Assembly: GCA_002389045.1 (NCBI GenBank)
Contig: DGNS01000009.1
Location: 152,986-216,985, forward strand
Source of the DNA: Thiotrichaceae bacterium UBA4486
GTDB taxonomy: Bacteria > Pseudomonadota > Gammaproteobacteria > Eutrophobiales > Eutrophobiaceae
Direction: 5' to 3'
Length of the DNA stretch: 64,000 nucleotides
The notes under the pieces: model-generated
Seen by the model: only the letters and a program-made list of their open reading frames with translations
What the model was told of the DNA's origin: nothing
Databases searched by the model: none
Made by a program: the position numbers and the translations under genes
Shown: piece after piece, positions 46,443-54,909 of the stretch
Layout of the letters: each line of letters begins with the position of its first letter
How positions within the stretch are numbered: the first letter of the stretch is position 1

Positions 46443-46805
46443 ATGAGTAAAGACATCAAAAATGAAATGATCGAGAAACTGAACCAAATGGGCCAGGCTT
46501 CTTATCAATCCACCAAGGAACTTGCGGAAATCAACACCAGGACCTTTGAGGAAATCTGTGAACAGCAGCTGGCCCTGGCCAACCTGATGATTGAAAACGT
46601 CACCACCCAGATGAAATTGCTGGGCAGCGCAAAGGACATCAAGGACGTGCTGGGCAGTCAGTCCGAGATCAGTGCCGACATGAGCGGCAAGGTCATGGGC
46701 ATCGCCAGAAATACCACTGACATCATGAACGAATACAAGGAAAAGTGTTCAAGCTGGTATGAGAAGGGCATCAAGTCGAATTCTACGTTCATACCGGCCA
46801 GCTAG
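46443..46805 (+). CDS. Phasin family protein 1
   Basis: A 120-residue phasin coating PHA granules. It is almost all helix: SYQSTKELAEINTRTFEEICEQQLALANLMIENVTTQMKLL is typical of the phasin_2 family, with amphipathic heptads. ATG 46443 is set by GCGGAGATAGAACAC before it and by the N-terminal helix; upstream in-frame codons overlap the promoter. It has its own strong promoter with a PhaR-like site and a strong terminator, so it is expected to be produced in large amounts. Confidence 0.88.
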   Translation: MSKDIKNEMIEKLNQMGQASYQSTKELAEINTRTFEEICEQQLALANLMIENVTTQMKLLGSAKDIKDVLGSQSEISADMSGKVMGIARNTTDIMNEYKEKCSSWYEKGIKSNSTFIPAS

Positions 46806-46831
46806 GCGGTAATTGAATTAAAGAGTAAACA

Positions 46832-46869
46832 AAAACCCGCAACTTTGAAAAAGGTTGCGGGTTTTTTTT
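46832..46869 (+). terminator. Rho-independent terminator
   Basis: CCCGCAAC (46836-46843) pairs with GTTGCGGG (46854-46861), flanked by A-run and followed by eight T. It ends the phasin transcript and, from the other side with the A-run as T-run, may also serve phaC. Confidence 0.92.
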
Positions 46870-46903
46870 CGACTGTGAAAAAATGGATTAGAGGTAGGGC
46901 TTC

Positions 46904-47971
46904 CTACTTGATCCGCTCATCCAGCCATTTTCCAACAGCGGGCGGAATCATTTTCTGGGCCTTGCCGCTGACATAGATACCGATATGGCCACCAGGGAAT
47001 TCCAGTTCCGAGTAGTCTTCCGAAGCCGTGCAACCGGCCAGCGCGCGGGATGAATCAGGCGGCACCAGGTGATCATCCTTGGCGTATATATTCAGTATGG
47101 GTATGCTGATGTTCATCAGGTCCACTGTACGGTTACCGATTTTCACAGTTCCCTTGACCAGGCCGTTTCCCTGGTAGAATTGCCGGATGAATTCACGATA
47201 GGCTTCACCGGCCTGGTCCGGACTGTCAAATATCCATTTCTCCATGCGCATGAAATTCTCGGCTTTTTCCCGGTCATCGAGTATATCCACCAGGTCCAGG
47301 TATTTTTGACCGGTCAGGCGGTAAGGCTTCAGGGTTAAAAACGTCCAGTTCAGCACCTCTCCGGGGATGTTGCCCATCGAGTCGACCACGGTATCGATGT
47401 CCACATTTCTGACCAGGTTACTGAGCAGATCATCTTTGGTCTGGAAATCAACAGGGGTTACCGTGGTGATCAGGTTTTTTACCTTTTTCTGGTTCAATGC
47501 CGTATAGCAGAGACTGAACGAACCTCCCTGGCAGATCCCGAGCAGATTGATCCGGTTCAGGTTATGCCGTTCCCTGATGACATCGACACAGTTATCGATA
47601 TAGCCGTTGATATAATCATCCAGGGTGAGAAAGCGCTCGGCTGCGTCCGGGTATCCCCAGTCGACCAGATAAACATCCAGGCCGGCTTCGAGCAGGCCCT
47701 GGATCATGGAACGACCTTCCTGCAGATCGGCCATATACGGCCGGTTGACGAGTGCATAAACAATCAGCAGAGGAACGGGGTTCTGTTTATCCGTACGCGG
47801 CTTGAAATGATAAAGAACGACCTTGTCTTCTTCGTAGACGGCTTCCTTCTCACAGGCACCGACATTGATATCCTCCAGTTCACTGAGGACATTGAGACCT
47901 TCGGCCAGTTTTCGATTGAAATCCAGGATCTCCCTGGAGACATCATCCGGTGACAACTGAAATGGAATCAC
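46904..47971 (-). CDS. phaC: PHA synthase class III, subunit PhaC
   Basis: A 355-residue catalytic subunit of class III polyhydroxyalkanoate synthase, polymerising (R)-3-hydroxyacyl-CoA. The lipase-like box GICQGGS holds the nucleophile C147; D300 (AKDD) and H329 (GGHIGI) complete the triad. Length matches class III PhaC, much shorter than class I (about 590). It starts 19 bases after phaE and is the last gene of the phaEC pair. Confidence 0.96.
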   Translation of the reverse strand: MIPFQLSPDDVSREILDFNRKLAEGLNVLSELEDINVGACEKEAVYEEDKVVLYHFKPRTDKQNPVPLLIVYALVNRPYMADLQEGRSMIQGLLEAGLDVYLVDWGYPDAAERFLTLDDYINGYIDNCVDVIRERHNLNRINLLGICQGGSFSLCYTALNQKKVKNLITTVTPVDFQTKDDLLSNLVRNVDIDTVVDSMGNIPGEVLNWTFLTLKPYRLTGQKYLDLVDILDDREKAENFMRMEKWIFDSPDQAGEAYREFIRQFYQGNGLVKGTVKIGNRTVDLMNISIPILNIYAKDDHLVPPDSSRALAGCTASEDYSELEFPGGHIGIYVSGKAQKMIPPAVGKWLDERIK

Positions 47972-47990
47972 GTGTTAATCCTCCCCTGAA

Positions 47991-49349
47991 TCAGAATTTG
48001 ATTTCAATGGTCTTTTTGCTGCTGTTTTTCCCACCACTGTCAGCCGTCGATGCATCTCCACCGGCAGCTTCGGATTTTCTGGAACCGATGTTCACTACCT
48101 TGGTATCCGGGGCGGTTTTTTTAACTTCGGCTTTTTTCCTGCTCATTTTGCGTTTGCTCCGCTGACCGGTTTTTGCCCCGCTCGCCTTTTTAGCAGCTTT
48201 CTTGCCGGCTTTCTTCTTCGTCTCTTTGCCAGTGTCCCGACTAGTAGTCCTGTCCCCGATACCCACGCCGGTTTTCTTCGTGACGACGGCAGAGTTACCG
48301 GACGCCTTCTTGTCAGGCACGTCAGCGGTCACTTCCTGACTCATCAATTCGTTAAGCTGCTTCTCCAGTTCCTCGATGCGCAATTCGTCATTATGGTGTC
48401 TGGCCATGGCGCGATTAAGTTTTTTTGAGAAATTAGCCGACTGTTTTTGCATGGCCTCGAGATCGCCACGGGTCGGCAGACTGTGGGATGCCAGAATATC
48501 GTCCCGGATCCCGTTACTCTGTAATCGGTAGGCACTCATCGCGTTGACCAGGTTACCGTAGAGCGCCGAATACTCCTTGCTGAATACAAAATCCGCATAG
48601 GCTTCCTCATTACAGTCAACCCATAGGTTATAGAGTTGACGCAGGCTGGTGATCTGCTCGCCGTTTTTTGCCATGTCGATGATCCGGTCACGCAGGCTGT
48701 CCAGTGCCCGGGTGCCTACATTACCCATAGCCTCGTTATATTCCTCGGATGCCTTCAGAAATTCTTTCAACAGGACAGCGTTTTTCTGGAGCTTTTCCTG
48801 ATATTCCCGTGCGTAGCCGACACCGGGCAGATTCAGATACTTGTCCATGAAGGTATCCAGATCATCAACAATGAGGGCATGGCTGATATCCTTGTCAGCG
48901 CCGGCAATATTCTTGAGATAGTGGCTCCATAAGTCTCCCGGCACCTGCCAGGCATCAAGAACATCGCTTACCGAGTGGTGGCCGAGTGTCCGTGATGCTT
49001 GCATTACGGCCTTCATACTTTCAATCTGATTGACAAGGTATTGCAGGTATTCACTGGATTCAGTGCTGACGGACGAAAGTTTCTCCAGCAGGTCACTGAA
49101 TTGTTGACCCAGCATATAAAACGTCCTGCTCTGTTCGAGCAGACGTTGCGCAGTGGGATTGGCTATTCCAGGGACTTCGGACTGCATGGATTTCCACCAG
49201 AATTCCATGGCTTTCTGCCATTGATCGGCCCTGGTCTGTTCGTGGCCGGGTACGAAGGTGCCAAACGAGTTGAGACCGTTCATATAATCATTAAAGAGTC
49301 CGGCCCAGTCACTGCCCATGAATGGATTATTGAAATAATCTTTGCTCAT
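47991..49349 (-). CDS. phaE: PHA synthase class III subunit PhaE, with Lys/Ala-rich tail
   Basis: A 452-residue PhaE, the accessory subunit required by class III PhaC. The N-terminal part (about 1-335) shows PhaE features, FWWKSMQSEVPG and the conserved EYNEAMGNVGTRALDSLRDR and LYNLWVDCNEEAYADFV segments. The final about 115 residues form a lysine/alanine tail (KKKAGKKAAKKASGAKTGQRSKRK) unlike the usual short C-terminus (the A. vinosum protein is about 357 residues). It resembles the tails of PhaF-type phasins that bind DNA, so granules might be tethered to the nucleoid. Upstream no terminator-free promoter was identified. Confidence 0.88.
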   Translation of the reverse strand: MSKDYFNNPFMGSDWAGLFNDYMNGLNSFGTFVPGHEQTRADQWQKAMEFWWKSMQSEVPGIANPTAQRLLEQSRTFYMLGQQFSDLLEKLSSVSTESSEYLQYLVNQIESMKAVMQASRTLGHHSVSDVLDAWQVPGDLWSHYLKNIAGADKDISHALIVDDLDTFMDKYLNLPGVGYAREYQEKLQKNAVLLKEFLKASEEYNEAMGNVGTRALDSLRDRIIDMAKNGEQITSLRQLYNLWVDCNEEAYADFVFSKEYSALYGNLVNAMSAYRLQSNGIRDDILASHSLPTRGDLEAMQKQSANFSKKLNRAMARHHNDELRIEELEKQLNELMSQEVTADVPDKKASGNSAVVTKKTGVGIGDRTTSRDTGKETKKKAGKKAAKKASGAKTGQRSKRKMSRKKAEVKKTAPDTKVVNIGSRKSEAAGGDASTADSGGKNSSKKTIEIKF

Positions 49350-49444
49350 GTTTCACATACCCTGTTGTTCATTCGATGCTTGTATAGATTGCCCTGTGTA
49401 TAGAGTGTAACCTGATTGGGCGCCCCCGGCTGCATGCTGCACAC

Positions 49445-49477
49445 AAAAAAACCCGTGTCCAGACGACTGGACACGGG
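49445..49477 (-). terminator. Rho-independent terminator of second phasin
   Basis: CCCGTGTCCAG (49452-49462) pairs with CTGGACACGGG (49467-49477). On the minus strand a run of T (A-run 49445-49451 on plus) follows, so it ends the leftward phasin gene. Confidence 0.9.
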
Positions 49478-49506
49478 TTTCTGAACTTCAAACCAGCATG
49501 GCCTTA

Positions 49507-49935
49507 TCAGGCAGATTTCCTGGCTGTTGAAGTAGAAGCCTTTTTTGCAGCCGGCTTTTTGGCCGCCTTGACGCTGGTGGCAACAGCGGTGGACTGGGCT
49601 GTTTCAGCGAGAACCTTTGAGTTCTTTTCAAACCAGTTGGTGAACTCCTCGCGCGATTCGGTCAATGCGTCGGCCGTCTGGCGAGCAAAATTCATGACCT
49701 TTTCGCTGTAGCTGCTGGCAAAATCGGATTCTGCGGACAGCAGATCCTGGTAGTTCGTGGTGCTGGTCAACAGTTTAGCCTGCTCCATGCTGCCTTCTAT
49801 CCCCAGTGAAGCCATACCGAACTGCAGCTGTGCCAGTTTCTCGATAGTGCTGGTATTGATTTGACCAAGCTCCTGAAACGCTTCGTAGGAGGTCCTGGTG
49901 GCGGCTGATAAATCTTCTAGAATCTGTTCTTGCAT
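49507..49935 (-). CDS. Phasin family protein 2
   Basis: A 142-residue phasin. Helical phasin_2 core (SYEAFQELGQINTSTIEKLAQLQFGMASLGIEG) resembles the first phasin; the C-terminal 30 residues (VKAAKKPAAKKASTSTARK) are Lys/Ala/Ser rich like a PhaF-type tail. ATG 49935 is chosen because AGGAGAG lies 6 bases before; a longer frame has no ribosome site. It has its own promoter with a PhaR-like box and a terminator. Confidence 0.87.
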   Translation of the reverse strand: MQEQILEDLSAATRTSYEAFQELGQINTSTIEKLAQLQFGMASLGIEGSMEQAKLLTSTTNYQDLLSAESDFASSYSEKVMNFARQTADALTESREEFTNWFEKNSKVLAETAQSTAVATSVKAAKKPAAKKASTSTARKSA

Positions 49936-49997
49936 TACTTCTCTCCTGGATCGGGTGTGACTTGAGTACGATTTCACAGAGCTGGAATAACCAGTTC

Positions 49998-50038
49998 TTT
50001 GTGCAGTGCAATATACTGCGGCGCAACAAGTGTGTCAA
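49998..50038 (-). promoter_or_regulatory. Second phasin promoter with PhaR-like operator
   Basis: On the minus strand TTGACA (50038-50033), 17-base spacer, TATATT (50015-50010): near-consensus sigma-70. The spacer and -10 overlap TTGTTGCGCCGCA, matching TGNTGC-N3-GCA, and the neighbouring TTTGTGCAGTGCA on the plus strand (49998-50010), the same phrase seen upstream of phaA. Confidence 0.65.
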
Positions 50039-50103
50039 CCGTTTTTCAGCACCATTCCAGGGGGAGAATTACCCGGATAATCCTGGATAAATCCCGGGGC
50101 TCA

Positions 50104-50658
50104 CTAAAAATTCGGCTTCTCTTCATTGGGTAACGTCCGGTAGGAATCAATGGCCTCCATAATTTCCTGCTTGGCCCTGTCCACCCCTTCCCAGCCCTTT
50201 ACCTTGACCCATTTGTCCGGCTCCAGATCCTTGTAATGTTCGAAAAAATGCGCAATCAGGTTCAGTAATGCCGGCTGCAGATCCTCGTAGCTTTCCACCT
50301 GACGGTGAAATTTGGACACCTTGTCAATCGGTGCCACCAGGATTTTACCGTCATCTCCGGCCTCGTCTTCCATATTCAGCAAACCGATAGGGCGGCAGCG
50401 CATGACTGTGCCCGGCAGGATCGGCATGGGGGTGGCAATGAGCACATCCACGGGATCACCGTCCTTGGCCAGAGTATGGGGAATGTAGCCGTAATTACAT
50501 GGATAGACCATGGACGTATTCAGATAGCGGTCCACGAACATGGCACCGGTCTCCTTGTCCAGTTCGTACTTGACAGGGTCCCCGTGGATGGGGATCTCGA
50601 TAATTACATTGACTTCATCCGGTGGGTTGTCACCGGGGCCTACTCTGTCCAGATTCAT
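50104..50658 (-). CDS. ppa: Inorganic pyrophosphatase
   Basis: A 184-residue class A soluble pyrophosphatase. Signatures are VIIEIPIHGDPVKYELDKETG, the metal-binding DGDPVDVLI and the final ELEPDKWVKVKGW/DRAKQEI. ATG 50658 is preferred over 50742; it gives the family N-terminus MNLDRVGPGDNPP. It removes the PPi made by the neighbouring acetyl-CoA synthetase, pulling acetate activation forward. Confidence 0.95.
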   Translation of the reverse strand: MNLDRVGPGDNPPDEVNVIIEIPIHGDPVKYELDKETGAMFVDRYLNTSMVYPCNYGYIPHTLAKDGDPVDVLIATPMPILPGTVMRCRPIGLLNMEDEAGDDGKILVAPIDKVSKFHRQVESYEDLQPALLNLIAHFFEHYKDLEPDKWVKVKGWEGVDRAKQEIMEAIDSYRTLPNEEKPNF

Positions 50659-50719
50659 AGATGTCCCGCCTGCAGGTTGATGGGAAAACGGTGAAATCCC
50701 GGTATCTCGACAACTTTTC

Positions 50720-52657
50720 TCACTTATTCGCCCGATGATCAATCAACTCATCAACCACCGACGGGTCTGCCAGTGTGCTGGTGTCGCCCAGATTATCCAG
50801 TTCATTGGCAGCCACCTTGCGCAGAATGCGGCGCATAATCTTGCCGGAGCGGGTCTTGGGCAGGCCCGGCGCCCATTGAATCACATCCGGGGAGGCGATT
50901 GGACCGATCTCATTACGCACATGTTTGACCAGTTCCGCCCGCAGTTCCTCACTCGGTTCAACACCGTGCATCAGGGTGACATAGGCATAGATCCCCTGTC
51001 CCTTGATATCGTGGGGGAAACCGACCACGGCAGCCTCGGCCACGGCATCATGAAGTACCAGCGCGCTTTCCACCTCGGCGGTACCCATACGGTGACCGGA
51101 AACATTAATCACATCATCGACACGCCCGGTGATCCAGTAATAGCCATCGGCATCACGCCGGGCACCATCACCACTGAAATATTTGCCCGGGTACATCTTG
51201 AAATAAGTTTCAATAAAACGGTCATGGTCACCGTATACCGTACGCATAATCCCGGGCCAGGGCCGTTTGATGCATAACGCGCCCTCACCTTCACCCTCGA
51301 TTTCATTTCCCTTGTCATCGACAAGGCACGGTTCAACGCCGAAGAACGGCAAAGTCGCCGAACCGGGCTTCAGGGCAGTGGCCCCGGGTAAGGGCGTAAT
51401 CATGTGGCCACCGGTTTCCGTCTGCCACCAGGTATCGACAATGGGGCATTTGCTGTTGCCGACCACATGGTAGTACCACTCCCAGGCTTCCGGGTTAATG
51501 GGTTCCCCCACCGAACCGAGAATCCGTAAACTGCTGCGGTCGGTTTTGGTAACAAAATCATCACCCTGCCCCATGAGCATGCGGATGGCGGTGGGCGCCG
51601 TATAAAAAGAATTGACCTTCCATTTGTCCACAACCTGCCAGAACCGGCTGGCATCAGGGAACGTCGGTACACCTTCAAACATAAGAGTGACAGCGCCGTT
51701 TGCCAGCGGTCCGTAGACGATATATGAATGCCCGGTTACCCAGCCGATATCAGCCGTACACCAGTAAATATCGCCTTCCTGGTAGTCAAAAACATACTTG
51801 TGTGTCATTGCACAATAAAGCAGGTAGCCACCGGTCGTATGCAGTACACCCTTGGGTTTACCGGTGGAGCCGGAGGTATAAAGGATAAATAGTGGATCCT
51901 CGGCATCCATGTCTTCAGGTGGACATTCGGCTGATGCGGATTCGACAAGATCGTGGTACCAGGCATCACGCCCTTCATTCCATTCAACATCACCGCCGGT
52001 ACGTTTAACAACAATACAGGTCTCAACGCCCGGGCATTCAGCCAGAGCCCTGTCGGCATTGGCTTTCAATGGTATCTGTTTCTTGCCGCGGAGACTGTAA
52101 TCGCTGGTGATCACGACGTGGCATTCTGAATCCTGGATGCGATCACGCAGAGCATCGGATGAGAAACCACCAAAAACGATGGAATGCACGGCGCCGATAC
52201 GGGTACAGGCCAGCATGGCCACCGCGGCTTCCGGGATCATGGGCATGTATAGACAGACGCGGTCACCTTTTTTCACGCCTTTCTCTTTCAGGGCGTTGGC
52301 AAACCGGCAGGTTTCCTCGTGCAATTGCCGGTAGGTGATTTCGCGATCCTCCTTCGGATCATCACCCTCCCAGATGATGGCGACCTGGTCGCCACGGCTT
52401 TCGAGGTGACGATCCAGACAATTATAGGAGACATTCAGTTCGCCGCCCGGAAACCATTTAATATCCGCTTTATTGAAATCCCATTCCTGGACCTTGTCCC
52501 ACATTTTTGACCAACTCAGGAACTGGTCCGCCTGTTCACCCCAGAACGCATCAGGCTCTTCCAGCGAACGTCGATACATTTCCCGGTATTGATCAGCCTT
52601 GATATGCGCTTGTTCAGCGATGTCCTTCGGGACTTCATGCAGTTTGGCTTCATACAT
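50720..52657 (-). CDS. acs: Acetyl-CoA synthetase
   Basis: A 645-residue AMP-forming acetate:CoA ligase. Motifs are YTSGSTGKPKGVLHTTGGY, DTWWQTETGGHMITPLPGAT, the GRVDDVINVSGHRMGTAEVE hinge and the C-terminal lysine in PKTRSGKIMRRILR, the site of reversible acetylation. Start ATG 52657 follows AAGGGGGT. Followed by ppa 62 bases on, so probably one transcript. A PhaR-like box (52741-52756) lies 84-99 bases upstream, suggesting a tie to polyester storage. Confidence 0.97.
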   Translation of the reverse strand: MYEAKLHEVPKDIAEQAHIKADQYREMYRRSLEEPDAFWGEQADQFLSWSKMWDKVQEWDFNKADIKWFPGGELNVSYNCLDRHLESRGDQVAIIWEGDDPKEDREITYRQLHEETCRFANALKEKGVKKGDRVCLYMPMIPEAAVAMLACTRIGAVHSIVFGGFSSDALRDRIQDSECHVVITSDYSLRGKKQIPLKANADRALAECPGVETCIVVKRTGGDVEWNEGRDAWYHDLVESASAECPPEDMDAEDPLFILYTSGSTGKPKGVLHTTGGYLLYCAMTHKYVFDYQEGDIYWCTADIGWVTGHSYIVYGPLANGAVTLMFEGVPTFPDASRFWQVVDKWKVNSFYTAPTAIRMLMGQGDDFVTKTDRSSLRILGSVGEPINPEAWEWYYHVVGNSKCPIVDTWWQTETGGHMITPLPGATALKPGSATLPFFGVEPCLVDDKGNEIEGEGEGALCIKRPWPGIMRTVYGDHDRFIETYFKMYPGKYFSGDGARRDADGYYWITGRVDDVINVSGHRMGTAEVESALVLHDAVAEAAVVGFPHDIKGQGIYAYVTLMHGVEPSEELRAELVKHVRNEIGPIASPDVIQWAPGLPKTRSGKIMRRILRKVAANELDNLGDTSTLADPSVVDELIDHRANK

Positions 52658-52740
52658 TATTGTCTACCCCCTTATTTTTTGCCTTCAGCTCGGATGTTGA
52701 GAGTCTGTCTCGATAATGGTGATGAACTATAAATCAGCAA

Positions 52741-52770
52741 ATTGTGCGACGCAACATTATTTAATGTTGC
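52741..52770. promoter_or_regulatory. Inverted repeat and PhaR-like box upstream of acs
   Basis: On the minus strand TGTTGCGTCGCACAAT (52756-52741) matches TGNTGC-N3-GCA. It partly overlaps a perfect 9-base inverted repeat GCAACATTA-tt-TAATGTTGC (52751-52770), which ends on the stop of the upstream DUF4197 gene and could also act as a terminator hairpin. Its use as operator is inference. Confidence 0.5.
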
Positions 52771-53507
52771 TACCTGAATACCTTTTTCAGTATCTCGCTT
52801 GTCCGGGCGGCCGGATTCTCACGAATTCGTTTCTCCTGTTCGGCGATCTTCAGGAATAATCCGTCCACTGCCTGGTCGGTTATATATCGGTCCAGGTCAA
52901 CGGCATCCATATCAATCCATTTCGCCAGAGGCCCAAGTTCCGCTATCAGTGACTTGTATCTGGAAGTTACTCCCACGCGGTCGGTTGCGTCCGCTACTAT
53001 TGGCGAGAAGCGTTCAGTAATTTTATCACCACTTTTATCCCGAAAATATTCACTGGCCGCATTATCCGGTCCATAAAGAATATTTCTCGCATCGACGATG
53101 CTCATCTCCCTGATAGTATCCACGAATATTGCGGATGCCGCGGGAACCGCCTGTTCTGCAGCCCGATTCAGGGTAACTTCAAAATCTTCCACCAGTTGTT
53201 GTCGACCGAGGGTTTTCAGGCCCTTGCGGATGGCCTCCAGGGATTGCGGTACGGGTATTTTGACATCAGGATCACCATAATAACCATTGTCCCTGCCCAA
53301 TGCAGCAATCGCTTTGTCTGCACCTTCACCCAGCGCCGCTTTCAGGCCATCGATGATTTCAGTATCGGAGAGTGTTGATGCTGTTATGCCTGCCGATTCG
53401 TTATCATTGAAAAACTCCAGCAGGTCACCCCAGCCCGGGTAGGCCTGGCCTGGCAATAACAGAAGCAGGGCTGGCAATAATCGATACATGCGGGTTCTCG
53501 GATTCAA
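52770..53507 (-). CDS. DUF4197 secreted protein
   Basis: A 245-residue protein with a signal peptide (YRLLPALLLLLPGQAYPG) ending near residue 25. The mature part matches DUF4197 (about 220 residues, all helix): ISDGLKAALGEGADKAIAALGRDNGYYGDPDVKIPVPQSL-like opening and DGLFLKIAEQEKRIRENP near the end. Family widely found in proteobacteria, with no known function; predicted periplasmic. Lies upstream of acs but is not obviously co-regulated. Confidence 0.85.
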   Translation of the reverse strand: MNPRTRMYRLLPALLLLLPGQAYPGWGDLLEFFNDNESAGITASTLSDTEIIDGLKAALGEGADKAIAALGRDNGYYGDPDVKIPVPQSLEAIRKGLKTLGRQQLVEDFEVTLNRAAEQAVPAASAIFVDTIREMSIVDARNILYGPDNAASEYFRDKSGDKITERFSPIVADATDRVGVTSRYKSLIAELGPLAKWIDMDAVDLDRYITDQAVDGLFLKIAEQEKRIRENPAARTSEILKKVFR

Positions 53508-53982
53508 GAAGTAATAGTGATTCCGGGTTTTACTGACGATGGTTTAAATTTAAACGGGTAAGGATAGTCTCAAAAACTAATGGTTACGGAACAGCATCGT
53601 CAGATCACAGATGAATTTTTCCATTCAAGTTGCCATATTACCCCAGTGCGGGTCATGAGCGAAACATGATGGATAGACAGAGACGTCCGGGGTGGTTAAA
53701 AAAGACAGTCCATCGTTATGATGGACTGTCAAAAAGATATGCCGCAGTGCCCGACGAAAATGATTGCGGCATATATACTGGAGAATCATAGCTCTGCAGT
53801 TACTGTACCAATTCAGGCCATTCACTGTTGCTGCTGACGCACTCAAAAATATTTTTATTTAAATACAATGAGTTACATAATTATAAAGAAATGATTGATG
53901 CTGAAGTGATTCTGCATCTGTGACATCTGTTTCAATCAATACTGTTGCATACGATTACAACTGTTGTATTTAGCAATAGTCT
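53508..53982. other. Intergenic region with two hairpins
   Basis: 475 bases without a convincing gene. It holds the terminator at 53698-53730 and a second 10-base perfect inverted repeat ATATGCCGCA (53737-53746) / TGCGGCATAT (53765-53774). A short minus-strand open frame spans both hairpins but lacks other support. AT-rich sequence lies at about 53840-53940. Confidence 0.6.
53698..53730 (-). terminator. Rho-independent terminator of the quinoprotein accessory genes
   Basis: GACAGTCCATC (53704-53714) pairs with GATGGACTGTC (53720-53730); on the minus strand it is followed by six T. It lies about 250 bases past the MBL hydrolase stop codon. Confidence 0.85.
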
Positions 53983-54909
53983 TTATTGAAGCAACTCTTC
54001 TTCATAAACGGGAAATCTGTGTATCACTGAACGGGGATATTCACTGCTGATAACGGCGAGTGCCTGGAACCGTTCAGGTAGAGGTATTTGCATGACTTCA
54101 TTCATATCAAGTCCACGCTGGACAGCATCACGAATTGTTGACTCCAGCCAAAGCAGGTAATCCCTTGTCTGTTCTACAGCGTCCTTGCTACTGGATAATT
54201 CACCATGCCCGGGTACCAGGATCCTGAAATCCATATTCAGTAATCGGTCAAGTGCAGCCATCCAGTCCCCAGGATCAGCGTGAGGTGTTGTTAATGCGCG
54301 ATTGTGAAATACCAGATCCCCGGCAAAGAGTACCCCGGTTTTTTCATCAAATACCATCAGATCCCCGGCGGTATGGCCCGACATCGTAATATATTCCAGA
54401 GCATGGCCACCTATGTTTTCATGCTGTATCTCGAGCACTCTTACAGATTCCATAACCCGGGTGCCTTTCATCCAGGGCCCCACCATACGGTATAGATTGT
54501 CGAGGAAACCCTGTGCTTCCCCGCGTATGGATTCAAGCGTGCCCGGCAAAGCGTATACGGGTGTGTCTGCAAATGCCTGGCTGCCAAAAATATGGTCAGG
54601 GTGGTGATGAGTCAGCAATACCTTGATAATTGGCTTGTCGGTAACACGACCGATTGCCTCGCGCATCTGCTGACCATACAGAAGGGACGGACCGGTATCG
54701 ATGACGATAACCCCGGTATCAGTGACAATAAAACCGGTATTGACTATATTTCCACCATTACTGCGGCTGAAATCCTCCTTTTCACCAATAAATGCATAGG
54801 TATCATCGGCAACCTGAATCATTTCAAGCCGGTAATCAAGTTCATCCCCGGCATGAACAAGCATTGGCGCCATGAACAATAACACTGCAAAAAGGATCAA
54901 TTGCCTCAC
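53983..54909 (-). CDS. Quinoprotein-associated zinc metallohydrolase (SoxH-like)
   Basis: A 308-residue metallo-beta-lactamase-fold protein with signal peptide (LILFAVLLFMAPMLVHA), hence periplasmic. The metal site is complete: H101, H103, D105, H106 (THHHPDHIFGS), H179, D198, H235 (LVPGHGEL). It corresponds to the SoxH-related hydrolases that travel with PQQ dehydrogenases; their role is not known, maybe a relay partner of the SoxYZ-like carrier. GTG start at 54909 overlaps the SoxYZ-like stop by 4 bases (GTGA). Confidence 0.88.
   Translation of the reverse strand: MRQLILFAVLLFMAPMLVHAGDELDYRLEMIQVADDTYAFIGEKEDFSRSNGGNIVNTGFIVTDTGVIVIDTGPSLLYGQQMREAIGRVTDKPIIKVLLTHHHPDHIFGSQAFADTPVYALPGTLESIRGEAQGFLDNLYRMVGPWMKGTRVMESVRVLEIQHENIGGHALEYITMSGHTAGDLMVFDEKTGVLFAGDLVFHNRALTTPHADPGDWMAALDRLLNMDFRILVPGHGELSSSKDAVEQTRDYLLWLESTIRDAVQRGLDMNEVMQIPLPERFQALAVISSEYPRSVIHRFPVYEEELLQ

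Noticed and set aside
52751..52770. Match of the acs inverted repeat to the TGTTGC-N5-GCAACA palindrome
   Set aside because: Half-sites are in the opposite orientation and spacing differs, so it is not the same operator.
53625..53846. Short minus-strand frame near the hairpins
   Set aside because: It spans two strong inverted repeats including a terminator and has no ribosome site or family match.
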